Below are positions 1 through 9,315 of a stretch of 64,000 nt of DNA, one piece after another (positions within the stretch are counted from its first letter, which is position 1; each line of letters opens with the position of its first letter). This DNA comes from Christensenella sp. UBA4379. Lineage in GTDB: Bacteria; Bacillota; Clostridia; Christensenellales; Aristaeellaceae. The DNA is taken from contig DGRV01000051.1 in NCBI GenBank assembly GCA_002391225.1, forward strand, positions 18,137 through 82,136. Direction: 5' to 3'. The position numbers and the translations under genes are program-made. The notes beneath the pieces were generated by a model. The model searched no databases. It was not told the origin of the DNA and worked only from the letters and a program-made list of their open reading frames with translations.

Positions 1-3000
1 CGCTGTTTTTTCCTGCGTCTGGAGCTCTGAAGGACGATCACCGTTCCCCCGATCAGGAGCACGGCGCCGCCGATGACCAGCAGGATCACGCCCAGGGACA
101 GGCCACCGGACCCGTCGGGCCCGGCTTCGTCTCCGTCCGACAGGAAGCCTCCGACGATGGTCGGGGACGGGGCGGGCGGAAGGGTGATCGCAGGGGTCGG
201 GGAGATCTGGGCGGTCCCGAGCACCGGGGCGGGCGTCTCATAGGGGTTAAAGGGCTCGAACGACGCGGAAACATCGGTGTTCTGCCACTGCTGCTGCAGA
301 TGGTCCTCGTAGGAATAGAGATAATCGCTGCCGTTGATCAGGTTTTCGCTGTTGTTCGCGCTTCTGAATTCCTCGGTGTTGAGGAAATCGTCCAGCTCGT
401 TCTGCTTTAAGACCGTCAGATAGTCTGAGGAGACATAGCCCGTGCGGTTGCTGACGGTGACGTAATACCAGATTTTCCCATCGTCCCCAAGAACCGAGTC
501 CAGCATGTACGCCATCTCGTTCCGGGTCATCATATAAAGGGAAATACTGGTGACGGAGGGCGCCTGGCGGAGGTTCACGCGGTCCTTGTTCACGATGCCG
601 TAGGCGGTCGCGCGCTGGCTGACCTGCATCGGCGTAGGCGTCGCGACCGGCTCCGGCGTCGGCGTCCGCAGGGAAGCGATATAGCCGGCGATCTCCCAGT
701 CGTTCATCTGCACGATCATGTCCCGTCGCACATAGCCGATGTCCTGGCCGTATTGGGCCAGGCACCAGGTAAGCCCGTTCGCCGCCGTTTCCTGACCCGT
801 CACCTGCAGCACCTCATCCTTGCCCAGGAGGGCAATGATCTGGGCGTTGGAGCTCATATCCGTTCTTAAGGGGACGTCTTCCCCCAGCGTTCTCGCCATA
901 CCGATAAAAGGCTCCGGGGTCGACAGGATGACCGGGGCGGGGGTCGGCGTGGCAAGGCTGGCGATGTAGTAATCCGCTTCGCTGTCTGAAATCCGGCGGA
1001 GCTGCTCATCCTGCATAAAGCCGGTCACGCTGCTGGACAGGACACGGACGGAATCCCAGCAGGCCCCGTCCACATAGGCCTGGCCCTGGATGAGCACCAG
1101 GGTATCCACCGCGATCATCTCGCGGACCGATTCGTCGTTCAGACTCAGGCTGCTGCGCACAGCCGCCCGCGTCACGGATAGGGCGTAGCCGGTATAGGGA
1201 ACAGGCGTCGGGCTTGGCTCCGGCGTCTTCTGCAGCTCTTCCGGCAGAGGGGTAGGCGTCGGGATAAACACGGTCGGCGTCGCGGTCGGCACCCGGGTCA
1301 TGGACGGCGTGTGAGTCGGGGCGGGTGTTTTGACCTGGGACTGCTTGAGGGCGGACTGAGAAGCCGTCAAAAGCTCCACATACTCCGCCATCACCCAGCC
1401 AGACTGTCCGGCCGCCAAAGCGGAATACCAAAGGGTCTGATCCCTTTCCTCTGAGGAAATGACAAAGACGTCCGTGTTTTTCCTGAGTTCCCGGATCACC
1501 TTTCCGCCCGGCTCTTCGCGGAAGCGGACCTTGGTGGTGGTTTTCCCCCACCGCTCAATCAGGCCCGGTTCGTCCGGTTCCGGGGTGGGCGCTTCGTCCG
1601 GCAGCATGCTTTGTTCAAGCGCCCTGGTTTCGCTGTCCGTCAGTTCCCGGACGACGGAGGCGGAAACATAGCCCATTCTGCCGTTGACGGACACGTAATA
1701 CCAGGTGCTGTTCTTATAGGTGGTGATCTGCTGGAGAATGATCAAATCATCCGGGGAGATGGTTCCGACGATGTTCCCGCTGTCCGACTGATCCGGATAA
1801 GAGCGCAGGTTGATCGTCCCCGACCCGGAGGTCTTCGCGTACCCGCTGTAGGGCTGCAAAAGAAAATCGTTTTTTCCGTCCGGCGTGGCCGTTTCTCCCG
1901 GGGCGGATGCGCGGTAGTAGAAGACCAGCTGGCTGGGGGTCAGCGTCCCATCCGGTTCGCAGACCACTTCCTGCGGGCCCGTGATCAAATCATAGCCATC
2001 CTGCAGATCGCCCGGATTCGCATATACCAGCTGCGTACCAGCGGCAACCGTTTCCATCGTCGGCGTAGCGACGTTGACGCCGTCCTCGGTCTGATAATAA
2101 ACCGGGATGGACGCATGGAAGGAAGGATCCGGCGTCTGCTCGGCCACACGGACATAGTGGAATACGACCGTTTCCGGCTCCGCCGTCCCGTCCGCATAGA
2201 CCTTGACCAGCTGCGAATCCTCCCCCTGCAGCTGATAGCCGCTCTTCGGCTCTTCCGCAAACAAAAGGGCTTCCCCTTCGGACACAGGCACCAGCTTGTT
2301 GGAGGAATAGCCGAACAGGTCGTTCTCATAGGAGTAAATGACCTGGATCAGCTTGAGGGCGGGGCCGGGGACCGCATCCGAAGCGTCGTTCGCGTCCGGC
2401 GTTTGAAGAGGAAAATCGTCCGGCACAGTCTCCACCGAAACGGCCGGAGTGGCTGCTTCTTCCGTACCCGCATGATTTTCTTCTGTAAAGAATTCTTCCG
2501 AAACGTTTTCTTCCTGAGGCTGTTTAAAAGCGCTGTCCTCGGGAAGAGACGCAGGATCTTCTACCCGTTCTTCGGTCACCTGTCCAGACGATTCCTGGGA
2601 AGGATCCCCCTCCGCTTCCACAGGTCCGTCCTCCTGGGCCTGCTCCGGGGACTGATAGACAAAAGTCACGTCCTCCGCCGTCTTGGTGCCCAGCGGCAGG
2701 TAGATCATCTGCGCCAGATCGCCCACGCGGACATAGCCCTCGATCGGGTCCGCGTAAACGGCGTCCAGCTGGCCGGTCCAGACGGTTTCTGTCCGGTCCG
2801 GGGCAATCGTGTTTCCCTCCGAATCGACAAAATGCACACGGATCAAAACCGCCTCTTTCTGCGGCTCCTCCTCCGGTGCGGAAACAGCTTCCTCTTCCTT
2901 TGGGACGGACGGTTCCTTGGCGGTACGGGACAGATACAGGCGGATCCTCACCGTTTCCCCATCCTCGGACCAGGCCGTGATTTCGCACAGGGGCTTCCCC

Positions 3001-3335
3001 CACTGATCCTGCCCGGCGTCGATCACCTGAAGGTCCGTGCCTTCATCCGGGGAAAAGGTATACAGGCCGTTCACGTCGCTGACATGGAGGGTCACTTCCT
3101 CCACGGTTGTATCCGGCAGGTATCCCCACAAAAGGACCGTGTCGCCGTCGGCCCCGGCCGCGGTGGGATAGATGCTCATTTCCTCCCCGGAGACGTCCAG
3201 GTAGGTCAAAAAGAGGTCCAGATCCATCCCGTATGCGTCCAGCAGGCTTTCTTCGGCTGCGGCGCCGATCAGACACTGGCAGGAAAGGCACAGCGCCATC
3301 AGCAGCGCCAGGGCCATCACCTTATTTTTATTCAT
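1..3335 (-). CDS. Large MucBP/SH3-repeat surface protein with C-terminal membrane anchor (3' end cut by window edge)
   Basis: An open minus-strand frame of about 1111 residues leaves the window without a stop. It starts with MNKNKVMALALLMALCLS, a signal peptide. Three MucBP-like modules follow at about residues 160-230, 330-415 and 415-480 (for example GYQLQGEDSQLVKVYADGT). Five bacterial SH3-like units lie between about 500 and 975, with motifs such as WYYVSVNGRMGYVS and VNLRQAPS, separated by Pro/Thr-rich linkers. Near the end are a hydrophobic segment (about 1075-1098) and a basic tail (SSRRRKK), so the protein probably sits in the membrane with its repeats outside, contacting the cell wall or host glycans. 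Its ATG overlaps the stop of the upstream SH3 gene by 8 nt, which suggests translational coupling. The domain calls are by eye; exact function is unknown. Confidence 0.85.
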   Translation of the reverse strand, partial: MNKNKVMALALLMALCLSCQCLIGAAAEESLLDAYGMDLDLFLTYLDVSGEEMSIYPTAAGADGDTVLLWGYLPDTTVEEVTLHVSDVNGLYTFSPDEGTDLQVIDAGQDQWGKPLCEITAWSEDGETVRIRLYLSRTAKEPSVPKEEEAVSAPEEEPQKEAVLIRVHFVDSEGNTIAPDRTETVWTGQLDAVYADPIEGYVRVGDLAQMIYLPLGTKTAEDVTFVYQSPEQAQEDGPVEAEGDPSQESSGQVTEERVEDPASLPEDSAFKQPQEENVSEEFFTEENHAGTEEAATPAVSVETVPDDFPLQTPDANDASDAVPGPALKLIQVIYSYENDLFGYSSNKLVPVSEGEALLFAEEPKSGYQLQGEDSQLVKVYADGTAEPETVVFHYVRVAEQTPDPSFHASIPVYYQTEDGVNVATPTMETVAAGTQLVYANPGDLQDGYDLITGPQEVVCEPDGTLTPSQLVFYYRASAPGETATPDGKNDFLLQPYSGYAKTSGSGTINLRSYPDQSDSGNIVGTISPDDLIILQQITTYKNSTWYYVSVNGRMGYVSASVVRELTDSETRALEQSMLPDEAPTPEPDEPGLIERWGKTTTKVRFREEPGGKVIRELRKNTDVFVISSEERDQTLWYSALAAGQSGWVMAEYVELLTASQSALKQSQVKTPAPTHTPSMTRVPTATPTVFIPTPTPLPEELQKTPEPSPTPVPYTGYALSVTRAAVRSSLSLNDESVREMIAVDTLVLIQGQAYVDGACWDSVRVLSSSVTGFMQDEQLRRISDSEADYYIASLATPTPAPVILSTPEPFIGMARTLGEDVPLRTDMSSNAQIIALLGKDEVLQVTGQETAANGLTWCLAQYGQDIGYVRRDMIVQMNDWEIAGYIASLRTPTPEPVATPTPMQVSQRATAYGIVNKDRVNLRQAPSVTSISLYMMTRNEMAYMLDSVLGDDGKIWYYVTVSNRTGYVSSDYLTVLKQNELDDFLNTEEFRSANNSENLINGSDYLYSYEDHLQQQWQNTDVSASFEPFNPYETPAPVLGTAQISPTPAITLPPAPSPTIVGGFLSDGDEAGPDGSGGLSLGVILLVIGGAVLLIGGTVIVLQSSRRRKKQ

Positions 3336-4776
3336 CCGCGTTTCCAGCCTCCCCTCGTTCAGCCCCGCCAAGCAGATAGGAGCCAATCAGCAGCCGCTCG
3401 GTCTGATCCCGGAGCACATAGCCCCGGAGCTCCCCGCAGCTGACCAGATACCAGTCAAGCCCCTCGGCGTTAAGATCCTCCTCCAGCACTTTGAGGATCT
3501 CCCCTCCCGCCGCCCGGCCGGTGCAGGCTGCGCTCAGGGACGGGGCATCGTACAGCAGAACCTCCGAGGAGCGGACGACGGCGTATCTGGACTTTAGCCC
3601 CTGATCTTCCCGAAGGTCGGTCAGAAGATCCGAAGCCGGTCTTTTTTCGTTGGTCAGAACCAGGCTGCTTTCCGGCACATAACCGAGCTGATCGTCCGCC
3701 TGCGCCAGATACCAGTTTTCTTCGGCCCCGGTGATGCGCGTATAGGCGTAAACGGCTTTCCCTCTGGGCAGCTCCGCGATCACGGCGCTGTTTTGATCCG
3801 GGTAGGAATACAGGCGGGTGTCCGTCTGCACTGCGGCTTCCTGAAATTCCGTGTTCTGCTCTTCCTCGGTGCTCACGGTAAACTGGCTTTCCGCTTCTTC
3901 CGAGGTCAGGATTCTCAGCTGGGTGTCGTGAATATAGCCAAACAGGCCGAGCTCCGGGCAGTAGACCAGGTCCAGCAGCTTCCCGTCGTCATCGGACATC
4001 CGGGAAAAAACAAAGACCAGCGTGTTCTTGCTCACCCTGCCCAGGAGGTTTTTATCCGTGTTGCCCTTGCCGGAGCGGATGCCCGCCTCATAGGTCGTCA
4101 CCGCGCAGGTGAACCCGTGATCCTCCGGGTTTTCCGGGGAAAAGAGCTGATCCAAAGACATTTCCAGTTCCGGCGCATCAAACGACAGGGCGGCTTCCGA
4201 GAGGTATACCAATTCGCCGTTCAGCTCCACCCGGCACAGGGGGCCCTGCTCACTGTCCCGCTTCCCGGTGACGCGGACCACGGTGCCCTTGGCCAGGGTT
4301 CCGGACAGGGCGTGCGGCTGGCCGTTGCTGTCAAGCACCGGGGCGTCCTCTTTGAGGACGGCGGACAGGTTCAGCGTCTCCTCCTCAGAGTCCAGAACAT
4401 AGGCGGTGGAGGAAACATAGAGGCGGATGGTCCTGACCACGTTTCCCTGGGCATCCATGCACTGAAGCGGCAGATACGCCGCGCTGCTCAGACGGCTGCC
4501 GGCGTCGGGAAAGGAAACATAGGAGCCGCTCTTTGGAGAATAGCGCATCCCCGCCTGCTCCTCAAAGCGGAGGAGCACCTGGTCCTTTGGAGTATTTATG
4601 CCCACGACGGCCCAATAAGCGTCCGGCATGCCCGGAACTGCCTCCGGCTGGATCGCGGTGCCGTCTGAAAACATCAGGGAAATATTCATGCCTTCCGCCG
4701 AGGAAGCCGGCATACAGGCCATGGAAAGGCCGATCAGGACGGCCGTCAAAAATAACAGGTACTTGTTTTTACGCAT
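3328..4776 (-). CDS. Secreted SH3-repeat protein
   Basis: 482 residues with an N-terminal signal peptide (MRKNKYLLFLTAVLIGLSMA, cleavage likely after PASSA). At least two SH3-like units are visible near the C-terminus, about 318-372 (LYSYPDQNSAVIAELPRGKA, WYLAQADDQLGYVPESSL) and 397-460 (WYLVSCGELRGYV). More diverged units probably fill the middle. Such modules bind peptidoglycan or other wall polymers; no catalytic domain is seen. The start has GGGAG nine bases upstream. The gene lies between a D,D-carboxypeptidase and a long SH3/MucBP protein, so the three probably form a wall-associated operon. Confidence 0.8.
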   Translation of the reverse strand: MRKNKYLLFLTAVLIGLSMACMPASSAEGMNISLMFSDGTAIQPEAVPGMPDAYWAVVGINTPKDQVLLRFEEQAGMRYSPKSGSYVSFPDAGSRLSSAAYLPLQCMDAQGNVVRTIRLYVSSTAYVLDSEEETLNLSAVLKEDAPVLDSNGQPHALSGTLAKGTVVRVTGKRDSEQGPLCRVELNGELVYLSEAALSFDAPELEMSLDQLFSPENPEDHGFTCAVTTYEAGIRSGKGNTDKNLLGRVSKNTLVFVFSRMSDDDGKLLDLVYCPELGLFGYIHDTQLRILTSEEAESQFTVSTEEEQNTEFQEAAVQTDTRLYSYPDQNSAVIAELPRGKAVYAYTRITGAEENWYLAQADDQLGYVPESSLVLTNEKRPASDLLTDLREDQGLKSRYAVVRSSEVLLYDAPSLSAACTGRAAGGEILKVLEEDLNAEGLDWYLVSCGELRGYVLRDQTERLLIGSYLLGGAERGEAGNADE

Positions 4777-4810
4777 TCAGTCTTACTCCCAAACGTCATT
4801 TGACAGATGA

Positions 4811-4839
4811 ATTTTATAACGAAACCAGGCTTTCGTCAA
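4811..4839 (-). promoter_or_regulatory. Sigma-A promoter for the SH3-repeat gene
   Basis: On the minus strand TTGACG and TAAAAT are separated by 17 bp, about 35 bp upstream of the SH3 gene start. It would allow expression independent of the upstream carboxypeptidase gene. Confidence 0.55.
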
Positions 4840-4900
4840 TGAAGAGGAAACTGCCGTTTTTTGTCCGGCAATTCCACCTTCCTTCCGATCCCCCATCCTG

Positions 4901-5836
4901 TCAGCGCTGCCGCATCATTTCGACATATTCTTCCAGGCAGAGATTCTGTTCCTTCATGGCCAGGGCATGTTCCCGGCCCACGTAACGGTAGTGCCAGGCT
5001 TCCGCGGTAAACCCGGTGATTTTGGTCTTGTCTTCCGCGTAGCGGAGGATAAAGCCGTAATCCCAGCAGTGCTCCAGGAGCCACTTGTGCTGCTTGGTCC
5101 CCGCAAAGGAAACGCCGGGAACGGTGATATCAAAGCAGGTGCCCAGATGATGCTCGCTGCAGCCGGGTTCAGCGACCGTCTGGCGGGCGGCGCTCTGGGC
5201 TTTCTTTTTGCTCATCCCGTTTTTGACATAGGAATTGACCCGGCTGTTCATGAGCCTTTTCTGCTCCGTCACGGTGCGGCACGCCGCGCTGATCTGCCAG
5301 TTCCTAATCCCATCCTGCTTGGCCGCCTGCAGCATGGAAAGCAGGGCGTCCACCGCCTCTTTTTCCGCCAGCATATTGTCGTATTTGATTTTGACGATGG
5401 ACTGATCGCAGTACTGGTTCATGACGACCAGATCATAATAGATATAGCCATCCGGGAAGGGCTGGTTCAGATTGACCAGCAGTGGCAGGCCGTCCTGGGT
5501 CACATAGGGCTTTTCGCCCAGGTCGTCCCTTACCTTGCCCTGGGCGTTTTCGCTGTAGAGCAGGTTGAGGGTAGCATTGCCGGCGGCACCGTCCATATCC
5601 AGGCCGTTCCGGCTCTGAAACAGAAGGACGGCCAGATAGGTGGCGTTCCCGTAAACTCCGTCCGCTTTCCCGGGCTCAAAGCCCAATTCCGTCAGCCTCT
5701 CCTGGAGCCTTCGTACCTCCGAGCCTTTGGAGCCTTTGGACAGGGCAGTCGCCCCAAGGACAGGCTGCGATGCCGTCAGGAGCGAGGTCAGGACAAGTAT
5801 AAATGCAAATACCTGTAAGTCGGTTTTCCGTTTCAT
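4901..5836 (-). CDS. D-alanyl-D-alanine carboxypeptidase (VanY-type, M15B) with peptidoglycan-binding domain
   Basis: 311 residues. A signal peptide (MKRKTDLQVFAFILVLTSLL) is followed by a PG_binding_1 domain at about 30-90 (SKGSKGSEVRRLQERLTELG, GVYGNATYLAVLLFQ) and an M15B peptidase domain. The zinc/catalytic signatures SEHHLGTCFDI and EAWHYRYVG are both present. The family removes the terminal D-Ala from peptidoglycan stem peptides outside the membrane. The longer open frame starts at 5953, but a consensus promoter lies inside that extension, and GGAGG sits 10 nt before the ATG chosen here. It is first in a run with two SH3-repeat proteins. Confidence 0.88.
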   Translation of the reverse strand: MKRKTDLQVFAFILVLTSLLTASQPVLGATALSKGSKGSEVRRLQERLTELGFEPGKADGVYGNATYLAVLLFQSRNGLDMDGAAGNATLNLLYSENAQGKVRDDLGEKPYVTQDGLPLLVNLNQPFPDGYIYYDLVVMNQYCDQSIVKIKYDNMLAEKEAVDALLSMLQAAKQDGIRNWQISAACRTVTEQKRLMNSRVNSYVKNGMSKKKAQSAARQTVAEPGCSEHHLGTCFDITVPGVSFAGTKQHKWLLEHCWDYGFILRYAEDKTKITGFTAEAWHYRYVGREHALAMKEQNLCLEEYVEMMRQR

Positions 5837-5924
5837 GAACGATGAACCTCCGACATCATTTAAACAATCTTCAGCTTTGCGTCCCCTTCCGCCTCCGCGG
5901 AAAGAAACGCATGCCTCAAAGGAC

Positions 5925-5953
5925 AATATAACCCGTTTTCCCGAGACTGTCAA
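5925..5953 (-). promoter_or_regulatory. Sigma-A promoter for the VanY-type gene
   Basis: On the minus strand TTGACA, a 17-bp spacer and TATATT. Transcription would start near 5917, which excludes the longer translation start of the downstream gene. Confidence 0.65.
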
Positions 5954-5991
5954 CGCCGGGGCCCGGTTTTTACAAGCCCGGCCCCGGCGTT
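5952..5991 (-). terminator. GC-rich hairpin after argD
   Basis: A 12-bp perfect inverted repeat (AACGCCGGGGCC / GGCCCCGGCGTT) with a loop of about 16 nt lies some 45 nt past the argD stop. It lacks a T-tract, so it is either a weak intrinsic or Rho-assisted terminator or an mRNA 3'-end stabiliser. Its last bases overlap the -35 box of the next gene. Confidence 0.45.
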
Positions 5992-6036
5992 CACAATGTG
6001 ATTTATTTCATGTTATGAAAGTTTCCGAAGAAAAGG

Positions 6037-7209
6037 TCAATCCGCTTCCCCGGCGCATACGGACAGGATGATTTCCACCGCCTTTTTCAGGGTGTCCATC
6101 GGGATATTCAAGGCGGGCAGCAAGCGGACGCGGTCCTTGGCGGTCAGGCAGAGGACGCCGCGCTCCATGCACTTCTGCACCACCTGGGCGGCCGGGGCTG
6201 CTGTTTTGATGCCGATCATCAATCCGAGGCCGGATACGGCCTGAACGCCCTTTGCGCCTGTGAACGTCTGGAACAAATACCGGCTCTTTTCCCGGACGGA
6301 GGCCAAGAGCGCATCATCCAGCCGGTTCAGCACGCTCAGTGCGGCGGCGCAGCAGACCGGATTTCCCCCGAAGGTGGAGCCGTGGTCTCCATACTTAAGT
6401 ACGTTCTGCGTTTTTTCTCCAAAGAGCGTCGCTCCCAGGGGCAGACCGCCGGCCAGCCCCTTGGCGGTGGAAACGATATCCGGCTTCAGGCCGTACTCCA
6501 TATAGGCGTACAAACTGCCAGACCTGCCGTTCCCCGTCTGCACCTCGTCGACGATCAGCAGGATATCGTTTTCCCGGCAGATCCGGCCCACCACTTCCGC
6601 GTATTCCCTGGACAGCGGCACGACGCCGCCCTCCCCCTGGACACATTCGATCATCACGGCAGCCAGATTTCCCTGGGCCGCGGCCGCTTCCAAAGCCGGA
6701 ATATTCTCCGCTTCCAGATGGATAAAGCCAGGCGTCAGGGGCTGAAAGAGCTCATGGTAGTGATCCTGACCGGTAGCGGCCAGGGTGGTGATCGTCCGCC
6801 CGTGGAAGCTGTTTTTCAGCGTAGCAATCGTAAAGCGCCCGGCCCCGTAGCGGTCCTCCGAATATTTGCGCGCTGTTTTGATGGCGCACTCGTTGGCTTC
6901 CGCCCCGGAGTTGCCAAAGAAGACCTTCTTCATCCCCGTGCGCTCGCACAGCTGTTGGGCTAGCAGGGCGCAGGGCTCCGTATAGTACAGGTTCGACATG
7001 TGCTGAACCTTCCCGATCTGGGCGACGACCGCCTGCTGCCAGGCTTCATCCGCCACCCCGAAGGAAGTCACGGCGATACCGGACCCAAGGTCGATGTATT
7101 CTTTCCCGTTTTCGTCCCATACGACTGAGCCCTTGCCGGAGACGATCTCCACCGGAAAACGCTTGTAGGTACCGGCCACATAGGCCGTGTCCAATGCCTT
7201 GATATCCAT
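6037..7209 (-). CDS. argD: Acetylornithine aminotransferase
   Basis: About 390 residues, the full length for class-III PLP aminotransferases. It converts N-acetylglutamate semialdehyde plus glutamate to N-acetylornithine. Visible signatures are FFGNSGAEANECAIKTARK (PLP phosphate region), LLIVDEVQTGNGRSG, and the PLP lysine in STAKGLAGGLPLGA. It is the last gene of argC-argJ-argB-argD. An ATG at 7215 overlaps the argB stop, but the Shine-Dalgarno GGGAGG lies immediately before it and 7 nt before the ATG at 7209, so the second ATG is preferred. Confidence in the function is high; the start is inferred. Confidence 0.93.
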   Translation of the reverse strand: MDIKALDTAYVAGTYKRFPVEIVSGKGSVVWDENGKEYIDLGSGIAVTSFGVADEAWQQAVVAQIGKVQHMSNLYYTEPCALLAQQLCERTGMKKVFFGNSGAEANECAIKTARKYSEDRYGAGRFTIATLKNSFHGRTITTLAATGQDHYHELFQPLTPGFIHLEAENIPALEAAAAQGNLAAVMIECVQGEGGVVPLSREYAEVVGRICRENDILLIVDEVQTGNGRSGSLYAYMEYGLKPDIVSTAKGLAGGLPLGATLFGEKTQNVLKYGDHGSTFGGNPVCCAAALSVLNRLDDALLASVREKSRYLFQTFTGAKGVQAVSGLGLMIGIKTAAPAAQVVQKCMERGVLCLTAKDRVRLLPALNIPMDTLKKAVEIILSVCAGEAD

Positions 7210-7211
7210 GC

Positions 7212-8075
7212 TCATCCCTCCCTGATCCAGGTGCCGGCGCCCTCGTCGGTCAAAAGCTCCATCAAAATGGAGTGAGGCACCCGTCCATCCATGATGACGA
7301 CGTTTTTGACGCCCTTCTGAATGGCCGTCACGCAGCAGTCCACCTTGGGGATCATCCCGCCGGAAATGATGCCCTGCTTGCGCAGCTCGCCCGCCTGAGC
7401 GAGGGTGACCTCGGGCAGAAGGGTCTTGGGATCGTCCTTATTCATGAGGATCCCGGCGATGTCGGTCATCAGGATCATCCTCTCGGCCTCCAGCGCCCCG
7501 GCGATATGGGCGGCGGCGGTATCCCCGTTGATGTTGTAGGCGTGGCCTTCCCGGTCGCAGCCGACGGTGGAAATGACGGGGATGTAGCCGTTGTTCAGCA
7601 GGTCCCGGACCGGCTGGATGTGGATCTTCGTGATCTCGCCCACGTAACCCAGGCGCTTGTCCTTCTGACGGGCTTCGATGAGGCGGCCGTCCATTCCGGA
7701 AAGGCCCACCGCTTTGCCGCCCTTCATCTCGAGCAGGTTCACCAGCGTCTTATTGACCTTGCCTGCCAGCACCATCTGAACGATATCCATCGTCTCTTCG
7801 TCCGTCACCCGCAGGCCGTTCACAAACTCGGGCTTCTTCCCCAATTTGTCCATCAGGAAGGAGATTTCCGGGCCGCCGCCGTGAATCAGCACCACCTTCA
7901 CCCCGATCAGCCACAGCAGGGCGACGTCCTCCATCACCTGCTGCTTGAGCTGTTCGTTGGTCATGGCGTTGCCGCCGTATTTGATCACGATAACTTTTCC
8001 CGTATACCTCTTGATATAGGGCAGCGCCTGGGTCAGCACTTCCGCCCGCTGAGCGTTGGTCAAACTCAGATCCAT
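7212..8075 (-). CDS. argB: Acetylglutamate kinase
   Basis: 287 residues. Phosphorylates N-acetylglutamate, the second step of arginine synthesis in the acetylated cycle. Family motifs are VIKYGGNAM, LIHGGGPEIS, GKVNKTLV and, near the end, IISGGMIPKVDCC. The ATG at 8081 has AAGGAG almost touching it, whereas the ATG at 8075 has it 7 nt away, so the latter is chosen. No N-terminal helix extension typical of arginine-inhibited hexameric ArgB is obvious beyond the first residues, so feedback control cannot be judged. It lies between argJ and argD, with a junction of a few nucleotides to argD. Confidence 0.94.
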   Translation of the reverse strand: MDLSLTNAQRAEVLTQALPYIKRYTGKVIVIKYGGNAMTNEQLKQQVMEDVALLWLIGVKVVLIHGGGPEISFLMDKLGKKPEFVNGLRVTDEETMDIVQMVLAGKVNKTLVNLLEMKGGKAVGLSGMDGRLIEARQKDKRLGYVGEITKIHIQPVRDLLNNGYIPVISTVGCDREGHAYNINGDTAAAHIAGALEAERMILMTDIAGILMNKDDPKTLLPEVTLAQAGELRKQGIISGGMIPKVDCCVTAIQKGVKNVVIMDGRVPHSILMELLTDEGAGTWIREG

Positions 8076-8097
8076 CGTCATTCTCCTTCACGCACGA

Positions 8098-9312
8098 TCA
8101 GGTCCGGTAATCCCCGTTGATCTTGACGTAGTCATAGGTCAGGTCACAGCCCCAGGCGGAAGCGTTTACCTGGCCGGCGTTCAGATTCACCAGGATATCG
8201 ATTTCCTTTTCCAGGAGCACTTTCTTGGCCTCTTCCTCGGAAAACGGGATCCCGGCCCCGTTCTGACAGACATCCACCTGGCCCGCGGCGCTCTTGAAGC
8301 TCACGTCGATGCGGCCGACGTCCACATCTGCCCCGCTGTAGCCGATGGCGCACAGAACCCGGCCCCAGTTGGCGTCCGCCCCAAACATAGCCGCCTTCAA
8401 AAGACTGGAGCAGATGACGGATTTGGCCACCGTCCGGGCGGTCTTGAGATCCGAAGCACCGGACACCCTGCACTCCAGGAGCTTGGTCGCCCCTTCCCCG
8501 TCGCCCGCGATCATGCGGCACAGGCCCATGGTCACGGTGTTCAGGGCCTTCATGAAGGTTTCAAAGTCTTGTCCTTCTTTTTCGATCGTTTGGTTGCCCG
8601 CCATGCCGTTGGCCAGCACCACCACCATGTCGTTGGTAGAAGTATCCCCGTCCACGCTGACCATGTTGAAGGTGCCCTGGATATCCCCGGAGAGGGCCTT
8701 CTGCAAAAGAGCGTGCGAAATGCTCGCGTCGGTCGTGATAAAAACCAGCATGGTCGCCATGTTGGGGTGGATCATCCCGCTGCCCTTGGCGATGCCGCCG
8801 ATACGGCAGGTTTTCCCGTCCAGGGAAAACTCCACGGCCACTTCCTTCCGGACGGTATCCGTGGTCATGATTCCTTCGGCCGCCGCGTCGCAGCCATCTT
8901 CAGAAAGGCCCGCCGTCAGCGCGTCCATGCCGGCGGCGATCGGATCCAGGTTCAGCGGTTCCCCGATGACCCCGGTGGAGGCGACCACCACGTCCTCCGG
9001 AGCGATGTGAAGGGCGTCGGCGGTCAGAGCGCACATGGCCCGGGCAATCTCCACGCCGTTGGCGTTGCAGGTGTTGGCGTTGCCGCTGTTGCAGATCACC
9101 GCCTGCGCAATCCCGTTCTGCAGATTTTCTTTGGTCACCAGGAGTGGAGCGCCTTTGACCAGGTTGGTGGTATATACGGCGGCGCAGGAGGCGGGCTGAG
9201 CGCTTACGATCAGCGACAGGTCCTTCTTCGTCCTGCTCTTGCGGATCCCGCAGTGAATGCCGTTGGCTTTAAATCCTTTTGCGGCGCAGACGCCGCCGGA
9301 GATGATTTTCAT
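8098..9312 (-). CDS. argJ: Bifunctional ornithine acetyltransferase / N-acetylglutamate synthase
   Basis: 404 residues. ArgJ moves the acetyl group from N-acetylornithine to glutamate, closing the acetyl cycle; the bifunctional forms can also use acetyl-CoA. The autoproteolytic site is visible as KGSGMIHPNMATML near residue 184, where the chain is cleaved between Ala and Thr to give alpha and beta subunits with Thr as nucleophile. Its presence explains why no argA or argE is needed here. Whether it is mono- or bifunctional cannot be decided by eye. The start lies 3 nt after the argC stop. Confidence 0.93.
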   Translation of the reverse strand: MKIISGGVCAAKGFKANGIHCGIRKSRTKKDLSLIVSAQPASCAAVYTTNLVKGAPLLVTKENLQNGIAQAVICNSGNANTCNANGVEIARAMCALTADALHIAPEDVVVASTGVIGEPLNLDPIAAGMDALTAGLSEDGCDAAAEGIMTTDTVRKEVAVEFSLDGKTCRIGGIAKGSGMIHPNMATMLVFITTDASISHALLQKALSGDIQGTFNMVSVDGDTSTNDMVVVLANGMAGNQTIEKEGQDFETFMKALNTVTMGLCRMIAGDGEGATKLLECRVSGASDLKTARTVAKSVICSSLLKAAMFGADANWGRVLCAIGYSGADVDVGRIDVSFKSAAGQVDVCQNGAGIPFSEEEAKKVLLEKEIDILVNLNAGQVNASAWGCDLTYDYVKINGDYRT

Positions 9313-9315
9313 CTG

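Noticed and set aside
1611..3443. 610-residue plus-strand open frame
   Set aside because: It is a shadow of the minus-strand MucBP/SH3 gene, with Arg/His-rich composition, no domain and no ribosome site.
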